Assembly: GCF_036345255.1 (NCBI RefSeq)
Contig: NZ_CP107783.1
Coordinates: 5,071,501 to 5,135,500, forward strand
From: Streptomyces sp. NBC_00569
Lineage (GTDB): Bacteria; Actinomycetota; Actinomycetes; Streptomycetales; Streptomycetaceae
Length of the DNA: 64,000 nt
Direction: 5' to 3'
The notes under the pieces were generated by a model. That model saw nothing but the letters and a program-made list of their open reading frames with translations, was not told the DNA's origin and made no database searches. Positions 45,158 through 53,910 of the stretch are shown one piece after another (positions within the stretch are counted from its first letter, which is position 1; the number at the start of each line of letters is the position of its first letter). The position numbers and the translations under genes were made by a program.

Positions 45158-45307
45158 GCGGCCCCCTGAAGGGCCGAGCGGGCCCCTCGGGACCAGCTTT
45201 TGAACCTGTCCATGGAGTACCTGTCCGGCGTACGATCACCGCTGCACGCACGCCTCTTCAGGCGCAGCAGCGCCTGAGCCGTGCCTTCAGTCCTGTGGGG
45301 GGACTCC

Positions 45308-46990
45308 TTGAACAGTCTCAGCAACCGCTCGCGCCTGCCCGGAAAGAGAGCGCGGCTGGAGGTGCTGGCCTGCGCCTCCGTCATCGTCGGGGTGGCACTC
45401 GGACCTGTGCCGGCGGCCCACGCCGACACGGGTGTCGCGCCCGAGCTCGTCTACGCGACCGACCACGGCCCGTCCAGCGGGATCGTCGCCGTGTCCGCAC
45501 AGTCGGACAGCGCCATCACCTCGATCACGGCACATCTGTACGCCGCCGACGCGCCCGCCGACGCCCCGGAGGTCGCCACCATCGACTCCTTCCGGCAGGA
45601 CTCCGGCACCGACCACCAGGGCGTCTGGCTCGCCTCCGAAGCCGTGCACCTCGCCGACCTCGGCACGTATCGCATCGTGGTCGACCTGACCGACGCCGAC
45701 GGCGACACCTCGCACACGGAGAGCCGCAACCAGTTCTGGTACGTACGCACGATCGACCTGCAGGACTACCAGGTCTCGCCCATGCAGCCCGACTACAGCC
45801 ACCAGAACGTCTCGGTCAGCGGCCGCTACACGGTCCTCGACCCGCGCACCGGCGAGACGACGGCCGCCGTGGACAAGCCCGTGGTGATCCACACTCCCGA
45901 GGCCTCCGAACTCACGGTGGCCACAGACTCCGAGGGGAAGTTCGCCGGTTCGTTCACGCTCACCCAGGAGTACGGCGGCCTCGTCAGCACCTGGCTCCAG
46001 GGGGTGGACAACGCCTACCAGGTCACCGACGACGGCGACAACGCGTACGTCACGCCCGCCACCGCGGACACCCGGATGACCCTCGACAGCACCGAACTGG
46101 GCGTCAAAGAAGGCCAGTCGGCGACGATTTCCGGCCGCGCCGAGGTATACACGCAGGGCAGCTGGCAACCGCTCACCGGCGCCAGGGTCGACGCGGTGTG
46201 GCAGAGCGACAACGGCAGCGCCGCCGCTCGGCCGGTGACCGACGCCCAGGGCCACTTCTCCGGCAAGATCCTGATGCCGCGCACGGGAACGGTCGAGGTA
46301 CAGAGCGCGAGGGGCACCTACCTCAAGGCCAGCCCGACCGCGCAGGTCAAGGTGCACGTCGCCCGAAAGACGTCGATCAGCGACTTCTCCGCATCGCTGA
46401 ACAAGTACTCCCAGCTCACAGCCAAGGGCCGCCTCCACACGGGCAGCAGCACCCCGGGCGACGCGGACAACCGGGTCCAGCTCCAGTACTCGGCCGACGG
46501 CACGACCGGCTGGACCACCCTGAAGACCGTCACACCCGGATCCGGCGACCCCGAGGCGGGCGCCCCCTTCAAGGGCACCTTCGACGCGCCCTACAAGGGC
46601 TACTACCGGGCCTACTTCAAGGGCAGCGCAGAATGGCAGCCCTCCTACAGCCCCGTCCTCTACGTCAAGCGCACCAAGACCCGCATCATTGACGGCAACG
46701 CCTCACCGGAGCCGGTCGCCAAGGGGCGCACCATCACCGTAAAGGGCAAGCTCCAGAAGTACACGTCGTCCGCCTGGCACGCCTACGGCAGCCAGACGGT
46801 GAAGATCCTCTTCCGGCCCAAGGGGTCGACCACCTGGTACGACATGGGCAACACCACGACCCGCTCCGACGGCACCTTCAGCCGGGGCTACACCGCCCAG
46901 AGGGACGGCACATGGGTCGCGGAGCTGCTCTACCCGGACAGCACCCACCTGGCGAGCGCGGGCCGCGAGGACTACGTCGACGTGACGTGA
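45308..46990 (+). CDS. Secreted protein with Ig-like repeats
   Basis: A 560-residue exported protein: signal peptide (RLEVLACASVIVGVALGPVPAAHA, cleavage near residue 40) followed by five or six beta-rich segments of about 85-100 residues. Several have the cadherin/Ig-like pattern (VSVSGRYTVLDPRTGE; ATISGRAEVYTQGSWQPLTGARV; LTAKGRLHTGSS; ITVKGKLQKYTSSAWHAYG). No enzyme motif was found. TTG 45308 is used because GGGGGA lies 6 bp upstream; GTG 45281 is possible. Likely an extracellular structural or binding protein. Confidence 0.8.
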   Translation: MNSLSNRSRLPGKRARLEVLACASVIVGVALGPVPAAHADTGVAPELVYATDHGPSSGIVAVSAQSDSAITSITAHLYAADAPADAPEVATIDSFRQDSGTDHQGVWLASEAVHLADLGTYRIVVDLTDADGDTSHTESRNQFWYVRTIDLQDYQVSPMQPDYSHQNVSVSGRYTVLDPRTGETTAAVDKPVVIHTPEASELTVATDSEGKFAGSFTLTQEYGGLVSTWLQGVDNAYQVTDDGDNAYVTPATADTRMTLDSTELGVKEGQSATISGRAEVYTQGSWQPLTGARVDAVWQSDNGSAAARPVTDAQGHFSGKILMPRTGTVEVQSARGTYLKASPTAQVKVHVARKTSISDFSASLNKYSQLTAKGRLHTGSSTPGDADNRVQLQYSADGTTGWTTLKTVTPGSGDPEAGAPFKGTFDAPYKGYYRAYFKGSAEWQPSYSPVLYVKRTKTRIIDGNASPEPVAKGRTITVKGKLQKYTSSAWHAYGSQTVKILFRPKGSTTWYDMGNTTTRSDGTFSRGYTAQRDGTWVAELLYPDSTHLASAGREDYVDVT

Positions 46991-47025
46991 CCCCTCGGAA
47001 GGGCCACGTCACGTGCCCTGGGGCG

Positions 47026-48828
47026 CTACCCCTCGTCCATCCCCGCCAGCACCAGCGGCAGGCGCTGGGCGGCGCCCTCGACGAGACGGACCGGGACACC
47101 CCAGTCCTGCTGGTGGACATGGCACGCGGGGTACTCGTTGGCGGGGTCGTCGTCGCAGGACGCGGCCATGGCCGAGACGTGCAGGACGCCCTCCGGGACC
47201 TCGGGGTTGAGGGTGAGGGTGCGGGCCAGGTCGGTGTCCGCGCCCTCGCCGGCCAGCAGCAGCTCCGGCGGGGTCGACGAGACCAGCAGGCGCGTCGAGG
47301 GCCCGTACCGGGTGTCGAGCTTCTGGCCCGCCGGGGCCTGGAAGATCACGTCGAGGCTCAGCTCGCCCGCGGCGACCTCGGTCGCAGCGCGCTGCGTCCG
47401 GTGCGCGACCGACTCGACCCGCACGGCCTCCTCCGGAAGCCGCAGCCGCGTCAGCCGGTGCCGCGCCGACTCCACCACGACGATGTCCGCGGAGTCCCCA
47501 CCCACGAGCACCGCGTCACTGGGCTCCCGCAGATCCGTCGCCAGCGTGGTGACCTCACCGGTCGCCGGGTCGTAGCGGCGCAGGGAGTGGTTGTACGTGT
47601 CCGAGACCGCGACCGAGCCGTCCGGCAGAGCCGTCACGCCCAACGGGTGCTGGAACAACGCCTGTTCGGCGGCGCCGTCCCGGTGCCCGAAGTCGAAGAG
47701 TCCCGTACCGACCGCCGTGTGCACGGCGCCGTCCAGGTCGACGTACCGCAGCGCGGACGTCTCCGAGTCGGCCACCCACAGCCGCTCGCCGGTCGCCGCG
47801 AGCCCGGACGGCTGCGCGAACCACGCTTCGGCCCCCGGCCCGTCGACGAGACCCTCGTTCGTCGTGCCCGCCGCGACGGCGACACTCTTCGTCTCCGGGT
47901 CGTACGTCCACAGCTGGTGCACGCCCGCCATGGCGATCCACACCTTGCCGCCGAAGAGGGCGACGTCCCACGGCGAGGACAGCGACACGTCGAGGGCGGG
48001 ACCGCTGGTCGGCGCGCCCTGCCACCACTGCCGGCCGGTCCCCGCGAGCGTCGTGACGTCCCCGCTCGCGAGGTCCACGGCCTTCAGCGAGTGGTGCACC
48101 GTGTCGGCCACGACGACGGTCGCGTCGTCGAGGAGCGCGAGGCCCTGCGGCTCGTTGAAGTCGCCGGGCGAGCCGATCCGCCGTACGACGCTCTCGCCGT
48201 CCTCGGCCAGCTCGACGAGCTGGTGCCGGGTCGTGTCGGAGACCAGGAAGTTCCCGGACGGCAGCACGAGCGCCTTGCCGGGGAAGCGCAGATCCGTCGC
48301 GACCGGCTCGGGGGCGACATACGGCCCGTCGCCGCGACGCAGCGTCCCCTTGGCGCCGTGCTCGGCCTCCAGCTGCTCGACCAGCTTCTCGATTGCGTGG
48401 GCGTGCCCCTCGCCGGCGTGCTGCGCGACGACGTACCCCTCGGGGTCGATCACCGCGAGCGTGGGCCAGGCCCGCACGGCGTACTGCTTCCAGGTCGCCA
48501 GCTCGGGGTCGTCGAGGACGGGGTGTTCGACGTTGTACCGCTCGACGGCGTCGACCACGGCGGCGTGCTCGGCCTCGTGCACGAACTTCGGCGAGTGCAC
48601 CCCGACGATCACGACGGTGTCCCGGTGCTTCTCCTCGAGCTCACGCAGCTCGTCGAGGACATGCAGACAATTCACACAACAAAATGTCCAGAAGTCCAGA
48701 ATGACGATGCGTCCCCGCAGGTCAGCCAGGGTGTATTGCTTACCGCCCGTGTTGAGCCAGCCGCCCTTGCCGATGAGCTCGGGAGCACGGACACGGGCGC
48801 GACGGGGTGCGGGGTCGACATCGTTCAT
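47026..48828 (-). CDS. NHL-repeat thioredoxin family protein
   Basis: A 600-residue protein joining a TlpA/DsbE-like thioredoxin domain (about 20-160; DFWTFCCVNCLHVLDEL holds the CxxC active site) to an NHL beta-propeller (about 165-450; GNFLVSDTTRHQLVELAEDG, ALPDGSVAVSDTYNHSLRRYD) and a C-terminal beta domain. No signal peptide is visible. The arrangement is a known actinobacterial family related to NHLRC2. A thiol-redox role is likely; the partner is unknown. Confidence 0.92.
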   Translation of the reverse strand: MNDVDPAPRRARVRAPELIGKGGWLNTGGKQYTLADLRGRIVILDFWTFCCVNCLHVLDELRELEEKHRDTVVIVGVHSPKFVHEAEHAAVVDAVERYNVEHPVLDDPELATWKQYAVRAWPTLAVIDPEGYVVAQHAGEGHAHAIEKLVEQLEAEHGAKGTLRRGDGPYVAPEPVATDLRFPGKALVLPSGNFLVSDTTRHQLVELAEDGESVVRRIGSPGDFNEPQGLALLDDATVVVADTVHHSLKAVDLASGDVTTLAGTGRQWWQGAPTSGPALDVSLSSPWDVALFGGKVWIAMAGVHQLWTYDPETKSVAVAAGTTNEGLVDGPGAEAWFAQPSGLAATGERLWVADSETSALRYVDLDGAVHTAVGTGLFDFGHRDGAAEQALFQHPLGVTALPDGSVAVSDTYNHSLRRYDPATGEVTTLATDLREPSDAVLVGGDSADIVVVESARHRLTRLRLPEEAVRVESVAHRTQRAATEVAAGELSLDVIFQAPAGQKLDTRYGPSTRLLVSSTPPELLLAGEGADTDLARTLTLNPEVPEGVLHVSAMAASCDDDPANEYPACHVHQQDWGVPVRLVEGAAQRLPLVLAGMDEG

Positions 48829-48843
48829 GGGTCAAGGGTGCCA

Positions 48844-49245
48844 CTAAGCGAGCGCATGGCCCGTAGTGGCATCCACGTGGTCGGGGACGTCGTCGTGGTG
48901 GTCCCCGACCGTGGGGGTGCCGGTGGGCTCCAGGAGGAGGATCGAGGCGCCCTTCGGGGAGCGCGGCTTGTGCCACGTCCCGCGCAAAACCGTGAAGACC
49001 GAGCCCCGGGGCAGGACGACATCGCGCTCGCCCGCCGGCTCGCGCAGGGCGATGGTCAGCTCGCCGTCGACGACCAGGAAGAACTCGTCCGTGTCGTCGT
49101 GCACGTGCCAGACGTGATCCCCCTCGACTTTCGCGACACGGACGTCGTAGTCGTTGACGCGGGTGACGATGCGGGGGCTCCACAGGGCGTCGAAGGAGGC
49201 CAGGGCCTCGTCGAGGGCGATCGGCGTGTTCTCGCGTGTGGTCAT
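48844..49245 (-). CDS. Small cupin domain protein
   Basis: A 133-residue single-domain cupin: VWHVHDDTDEFFLVVDGELTIAL contains the HxH-x-E metal motif and GTWHKPRSPKG the second-motif His. ATG 49245 is divergent from the DJ-1/AraC gene at 49297, with only 51 bp between, so the two are likely co-regulated. Enzymatic role unknown. Confidence 0.88.
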   Translation of the reverse strand: MTTRENTPIALDEALASFDALWSPRIVTRVNDYDVRVAKVEGDHVWHVHDDTDEFFLVVDGELTIALREPAGERDVVLPRGSVFTVLRGTWHKPRSPKGASILLLEPTGTPTVGDHHDDVPDHVDATTGHALA

Positions 49246-49296
49246 ACGCCGATCCTGCGCCCGGCACCGGTCCGCGGCGAGTGCTAGAAATCGCAT

Positions 49297-50316
49297 ATGG
49301 CGAAAGAATCCTCGCAGCGCCCCTCGCGGGACCTGTCGCAGCGCCCGCCGCACCGCGTCGTGGTGATCGTCGACGAGAACTCCAACCCCTTCGAGCTGTC
49401 CTGCGCCATCGAGGTCTTCGGCCTGCGCCGGCCCGAACTCGGCCGTGAGCTGTACGACTTCCAGCTCTGCTCGCCGCGGACGCGGACGGTGATGCGGGAC
49501 GGGTTCTTCACGCTGACCGACGTGGCCGATCTGGACGCGGCCGAGTCCGCGGACACGCTGATCGTGCCCAACCGGCCCGACATCGACGTGCCGAGGCGGC
49601 CCGCCGTCCTCGATGCCGTGCGCCGGGCGCACGCGCGGGGCGCCCGGCTCATCGGGTTCTGCTCAGGCGCGTTCACCATCGCCGAGGCCGGGCTCCTCGA
49701 CGGGCGGCGGGCCGCCTGCCACTGGATGTGGGCGGACTCCTTCCGCTCCCGCTTCCCCGAGGTGCGCCTCGAGCCCGACGTGCTGTTCGTGGACGACGGG
49801 GACATCCTCACCGCGTCCGGCAGCGCGTCCGCGCTCGATCTCGGACTGCACGTCGTACGCCGTGACCACGGCGCCGAGATCGCCAACGCGGTGTCCCGGC
49901 GGCTCGTGTTCGCCGCCCACCGGGACGGCGGCCAGCGGCAGTTCGTCGAGCGGCCCGTGCCCGCGGTGCCGGACGAGTCCCTCGCGCCGCTGCTCGCGTG
50001 GGCGCAGGAGCGGATCGGTGAGCCGCTGAGCGTGGCCGGCCTCGCCGCGCACGCCGCGGTCAGCCCCGCCACCCTGCACCGACGCTTCCGCGCCGAACTC
50101 GGCACGACCCCGCTGGCCTGGCTCACCGGCGAACGGGTCGCCCTGGCCTGCCTCCTCATCGAACGTGGCGAGGAACGCCTCGACGTGGTGGCCGCCCGCA
50201 GCGGTCTGGGCACCGCCGCGAACCTGCGCGCCCGGCTCCGCCGGGAAACGGGCCTGAGCCCGTCGGCGTACCGGAGAAGGTTCGGCCGGGGCCCGGCGGA
50301 GGCGGCGCTGCCGTAG
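49297..50316 (+). CDS. GlxA-type regulator (DJ-1/PfpI domain plus AraC helix-turn-helix)
   Basis: A 339-residue regulator. Residues about 20-200 form a DJ-1/PfpI domain with the nucleophile-elbow cysteine in IGFCSGAFTIAEAGLLDGRRAACHW. About 230-330 form an AraC-type DNA-binding domain (LSVAGLAAHAAVSPATLHRRFRAELGTTPLAWL; LGTAANLRARLRRETGLSPSAYRRRF). Family members control amino-acid-derived or carnitine catabolism; here the divergent cupin is the obvious target. Confidence 0.92.
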   Translation: MAKESSQRPSRDLSQRPPHRVVVIVDENSNPFELSCAIEVFGLRRPELGRELYDFQLCSPRTRTVMRDGFFTLTDVADLDAAESADTLIVPNRPDIDVPRRPAVLDAVRRAHARGARLIGFCSGAFTIAEAGLLDGRRAACHWMWADSFRSRFPEVRLEPDVLFVDDGDILTASGSASALDLGLHVVRRDHGAEIANAVSRRLVFAAHRDGGQRQFVERPVPAVPDESLAPLLAWAQERIGEPLSVAGLAAHAAVSPATLHRRFRAELGTTPLAWLTGERVALACLLIERGEERLDVVAARSGLGTAANLRARLRRETGLSPSAYRRRFGRGPAEAALP

Positions 50317-50445
50317 GTCCGGCCGGGGGCACCGTCGAGGCCGCGTGGGCGGCCTACCCCCGGGCCCGCATCCCGGCAGCCGTCGCGGGCCCCGGCGGCG
50401 CGTCTGCCCGCCGAGCGGCGTGCGCGTGGCCGACGCTTGGCAGCT

Positions 50446-51321
50446 ATGAGGGACGACAGCGCGCGCGGCGGTCTCACCGGGACTCTGGCCAAGGTCACGC
50501 GGTGGGGCACCGCGCGGGCCGGTGAGCTGCGGGAGCGGCTGCCGTTCGTCACGCACCTGACGCGGCAGATGGTGGACGTGAGCCTGCTCGACTCCTCGAC
50601 ACGGCTGGCCGCGCAGGCTTTTCTGACGGCGTTCCCCGTGCTCTTCATCGTCGCCGCGTTCGCCCCGGCCTCTGTACGCGACCGGCTCATCGAGTCGGCC
50701 ACGTATGCGGTCGGCCTGTCCGGACCCGCCCTCGACCAGGTCCGGCAGGTGTTCGGGGCGCCCGACGACACCACGCGCGAGAGCACCGGGGCCGTCGGCA
50801 TCGTCATCACGCTGCTGTCGGCGACCTCATGCAGCCGCGCGCTGCAACGTGTGTGCGAGCGCTCCTGGCACGTATCGCCCGCAGGCCTGCGCCTCATCGC
50901 GTGGCGGTGGCTGGTGTGGCTGCTGGTGTGGCTGTGCGCGCTGATGGTCCAGGGGCTGTTGAGCGACGGGTTCGGCCTGGGCCTCTGGCTCGGCCTGCCG
51001 CTGTCGTTCGCGTCGAGCACCCTGCTGTGGTGGTGGACGCAGCACATGCTGCTCGGTGGCCGCGTGCCGTGGCTGCCGCTGCTGCCGGGCGCCCTCCTGA
51101 CCGGCATGGGCGTGGTCGTCCTCGCCTGGGCGTCGCGCTTCTACATGCCGGTGACGCTGAACCGCTCCGTGGCCGAATTCGGTCCCCTCGGTCTGGTGTT
51201 CACGCTGCTGTCGTGGCTCATCGTGCTGTTCACGGTCGTGTGCGTGGGGATCGCGACGGGGTACGTCCTCGCCCATGAGCCGCTCCTCGTCCGCCGCCTC
51301 GGAACGCCGCCGCCCGAGTGA
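50446..51321 (+). CDS. YihY/BrkB-like membrane protein
   Basis: A 291-residue membrane protein with about six hydrophobic segments, matching YihY/virulence factor BrkB in length and in having its first helix begin after SLLDSSTRLAAQAFLTAFPVLF. Later segments include LLVWLCALMVQGLLSDG and LVFTLLSWLIVLFTVVCVGIATGYVL. Function in this family is not settled. ATG 50446 is preferred to an in-frame TTG 9 bp upstream. Confidence 0.85.
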   Translation: MRDDSARGGLTGTLAKVTRWGTARAGELRERLPFVTHLTRQMVDVSLLDSSTRLAAQAFLTAFPVLFIVAAFAPASVRDRLIESATYAVGLSGPALDQVRQVFGAPDDTTRESTGAVGIVITLLSATSCSRALQRVCERSWHVSPAGLRLIAWRWLVWLLVWLCALMVQGLLSDGFGLGLWLGLPLSFASSTLLWWWTQHMLLGGRVPWLPLLPGALLTGMGVVVLAWASRFYMPVTLNRSVAEFGPLGLVFTLLSWLIVLFTVVCVGIATGYVLAHEPLLVRRLGTPPPE

Positions 51322-51363
51322 CGGGGGAGAGTCCTCCCGCGCGGGCTGGGCACCCTTCGACGT

Positions 51364-51858
51364 ATGAGATACGAAGTTCGAGAGCGGCTCTTCGCGGTGG
51401 GCGAGGACTACTGGATCGAGGACGAGCAGGGCCACAAGGCCTTCCTCGTCGACGGCAAGGCGATGCGCCTGCGGGACACCTTCGAGCTGAAAGGGCCCGA
51501 CGGGCGGGTGCTCATCGACATCCACGAGAAGATGTTCGCCCTGCGCGACACGATGGTCATCGAGCGCGGCGACGAGGCCCTCGCCAAGATCAAGCGCAAG
51601 CGCCTTTCGCTGCTGCGCAACCACTACCGGGTCGAACTGGTCGACGGCACCGAGCTCGACGTCAGCGGAAAGATCCTGGACCGCGAGTTCGTCGTCGAGT
51701 ACGACGGCGAGATGCTCGCCCACATCTCACGCCGCTGGCTCCGGGTCCGCGACACGTACGGGGTCGACGTCATCCGTGAGGACGCGGACCCGGCGCTGCT
51801 CATCGCCATCGCGGTGTGCGTGATCCACCTGGCGGAGAAGGAGCGGGGGGACGGCTGA
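51364..51858 (+). CDS. LURP-one-related (Tubby-like) protein
   Basis: A 164-residue protein with the YxjI/LURP-one pattern: MRYEVRERLFAVGEDYWIED, GHKAFLVDGKAMRLRDTFEL, then repeated strand-turn units RDTMVIERGDE, ILDREFVVEY and RRWLRVRDTYGVDV, ending in a hydrophobic helix (ALLIAIAVCVIHLAE). This is the Tubby C-terminal-like beta-barrel fold. Function in bacteria unknown. Confidence 0.88.
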   Translation: MRYEVRERLFAVGEDYWIEDEQGHKAFLVDGKAMRLRDTFELKGPDGRVLIDIHEKMFALRDTMVIERGDEALAKIKRKRLSLLRNHYRVELVDGTELDVSGKILDREFVVEYDGEMLAHISRRWLRVRDTYGVDVIREDADPALLIAIAVCVIHLAEKERGDG

Positions 51859-51872
51859 CGGCCGGCGGACCC

Positions 51873-52670
51873 TCACCGCCGAGGCGGCTCCAGCCCCAGT
51901 CGCCGGTCCTTGAGCGCCGGGAACCGCTCGCGGGTCGCGGCGACGCCCGCCGCGTCGAACTCGACGGTGAGGACCTCCTCGCCGGCGCCCGCCTCCGCGA
52001 CGATCTGGCCCCACGGGTCGACGACGACGCTGTGTCCGGCCTGCGGCACACCCGCGTGCGTTCCGGCGGTGCCGCAGGCCAGTACGTACGCCTGGTTCTC
52101 GACGGCGCGCGCCTGGGCGAGCAGCGTCCAGTGCGCGCGGCGCCGCTCGGGCCAGCCGGCGGACACGAGGAGCGTCTCGGCGCCCCGGTCGACGAGGCCC
52201 CGGTACAGCTCGGGGAAGCGCAGGTCGTAGCAGGTGGTGACGCCGAGGACGGTTTCCGGCAGGCGTACGGTGACGAGCTCTTCGCCCGCGCCCATCAGCA
52301 CGGCCTCGCCCTTGTCGAAGCCGAAGCGGTGGATCTTGCGGTAGGCGGCGGCGAGTTCGCCGTCCGGGGAGAAGACGAGCGCGGTGTTGTAGAGCGGCCC
52401 GTCCGGGTCGCGTTCGGGGATCGTGCCCGCGTGCAGCCAGACTCCGGCGTCGCTCGCGGCCTTCGCCATCGCCTCGTACGTCGGGCCCTCCAGGGGCTCC
52501 GCCTCGGCCGCGAAGGCCTCGTAGGCGAAGGCGCCGGTGGTCCACAGCTCCGGGAGGACGACGAGGTCGGCGGACCCGGCTTGATCCCGCACCATCGAAG
52601 CGGCGCGCAGCCGACGGGAATTGGGCGATTCGTCATCATCTACGTGGATCTGGATGAGCGAGGCGCGCAC
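51873..52670 (-). CDS. Carbon-nitrogen hydrolase (nitrilase superfamily)
   Basis: A 265-residue amidase of the nitrilase superfamily. The catalytic triad is visible: Glu in LVVLPELW, Lys in YRKIHRFGF and Cys in VTTCYDLRFPELYR. It resembles omega-amidase/Nit2-like enzymes that hydrolyse alpha-keto-omega amides, but this is inference. GTG 52670 gives the usual MRASLIQIHVDDDESP start. It is divergent from the maleylpyruvate isomerase-like gene. Confidence 0.92.
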   Translation of the reverse strand: MRASLIQIHVDDDESPNSRRLRAASMVRDQAGSADLVVLPELWTTGAFAYEAFAAEAEPLEGPTYEAMAKAASDAGVWLHAGTIPERDPDGPLYNTALVFSPDGELAAAYRKIHRFGFDKGEAVLMGAGEELVTVRLPETVLGVTTCYDLRFPELYRGLVDRGAETLLVSAGWPERRRAHWTLLAQARAVENQAYVLACGTAGTHAGVPQAGHSVVVDPWGQIVAEAGAGEEVLTVEFDAAGVAATRERFPALKDRRLGLEPPRR

Positions 52671-52848
52671 AGTACCACCGTCCTGGCATTCGAGCCGTCT
52701 ACACAGGCCTACGATCGTCACACGAAAGCACTGCAGGGGTGCCTGCCAGCAGCGTACTGTGCATCTCCGGGGGTTCCCCCCGGACCCCCGCAGACGCGTT
52801 CCAAGACACCCACTGCCCGCGCCACAACCGCCCGAGGGGTCCCGTTCC

Positions 52849-53673
52849 GTGAGTCTCCACCCCAGTCTTCAGTCCTACGCCGATGCCTGGACCCATTCCA
52901 TCGAAGCGATATCCGAGCTGGTGACGCCCCTGGTGGAGGGCGAATGGAACCGGGCCACGCCATGCCCCGGCTGGTCGGTGCGGGACATCGTGTCCCATGT
53001 CATCGGCCTCGACTGCGAGATGCTCGGCGACCCGCGGCCCATCCACACGCTGCCGCGCGACCTGTACCACGTACAGAACGAGCACCAGCGGTACATGGAG
53101 ATGCAGGTCGACGTGCGGCGCCACCACACGGCGCCCGAGATGACGTCCGAGCTGGAGTACACGATCATCCGGCGCTCCCGGCAGCTGCGCAACGAGTCGC
53201 GTGAGCCGGGCGCGATGGTGCGCGGGCCGCTCGGCACGGAGGAGACCCTCGAATTCGCCATGCGCAAGCGGGCGTTCGACGTGTGGGTGCACGAGCAGGA
53301 CCTGCGCGTGGCCGTCGGCCGGCCGGGCAACCTCGACTCGCCGGGCGCGTACGTCACGCGCGACATGCTGCTCGCCGTTCTGCCGAAGGTCGTCGCGAAG
53401 GACGCGTCCGCGCCCGCAAACTCGGCGGTGGTCTTCGATGTGCACGGGCCGGTCGAGTTCCTGCGCACGGTGCGTGTCGACGCGGACGGGCGCGGCACGA
53501 TCGACGGCGCCCCGTCGCTGGGCCCGGCCGCGACGCTCTCCCTCGACTGGGAGACCTACGTCAAGCTGGCCTGCGGCCGTGTGACGCCCGACGCGGTGTC
53601 CGACCGGGTCAAGACGGAGGGCGACCTCGACCTCGCCCAGGCGATCCTGAACTCGCTGTCCACCACGCCGTAG
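52849..53673 (+). CDS. Maleylpyruvate isomerase family (mycothiol-dependent) enzyme
   Basis: A 274-residue protein with the DinB-like four-helix N-terminal domain: TPCPGWSVRDIVSHVIGLDCEML carries one of the three metal-ligand histidines and FDVWVHEQDLRVAVG the second conserved block. A C-terminal SCP2-like domain follows (about 185-270; LSLDWETYVKLACGRVTPDAV). Family members use mycothiol as thiol cofactor; the actual reaction here is unknown. GTG 52849 follows GAGGGG. Confidence 0.85.
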   Translation: MSLHPSLQSYADAWTHSIEAISELVTPLVEGEWNRATPCPGWSVRDIVSHVIGLDCEMLGDPRPIHTLPRDLYHVQNEHQRYMEMQVDVRRHHTAPEMTSELEYTIIRRSRQLRNESREPGAMVRGPLGTEETLEFAMRKRAFDVWVHEQDLRVAVGRPGNLDSPGAYVTRDMLLAVLPKVVAKDASAPANSAVVFDVHGPVEFLRTVRVDADGRGTIDGAPSLGPAATLSLDWETYVKLACGRVTPDAVSDRVKTEGDLDLAQAILNSLSTTP

Positions 53674-53742
53674 CCCCTACGGGGGCCGGGGCGGCGGAGC
53701 GGACGGGCAAGGCCCCGGTGCCGGAGACGGCGACCGGGGCCC

Positions 53743-53910
53743 GTCGCTTACGTGGGTACGTCTCACGCGGGTCCGCCTCGCGCAAGTACGGCTCACGCAG
53801 CTACGCCGTACGCGGGTAGGGCTCAGGCGGAGCACGGCTCAGGACGGGTACGCCTCAGGCCGGTCACGTCTACGCGGAGAAGCCTCATGCAGGAACCGCT
53901 TACGCGGGCA
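53743..53910. repeat. Degenerate 15-bp tandem repeat (about 10 copies)
   Basis: Units resembling TACGGCTCACGCGGG follow one another from about 53743 to 53910, some 14-17 bp long. The array overlaps the last few codons of the MFS gene and otherwise is noncoding, because in-frame stops recur in the units. Possible minisatellite or transcription terminator region; it fills most of the 226-bp gap before the MFS stop. Confidence 0.6.

Noticed and set aside
52761..52795. Run of alternating CCGGGGG/CCCCCGG in the nitrilase/isomerase gap
   Set aside because: Looks like the generic GC-rich intergenic word common in Streptomyces; no specific function can be argued.
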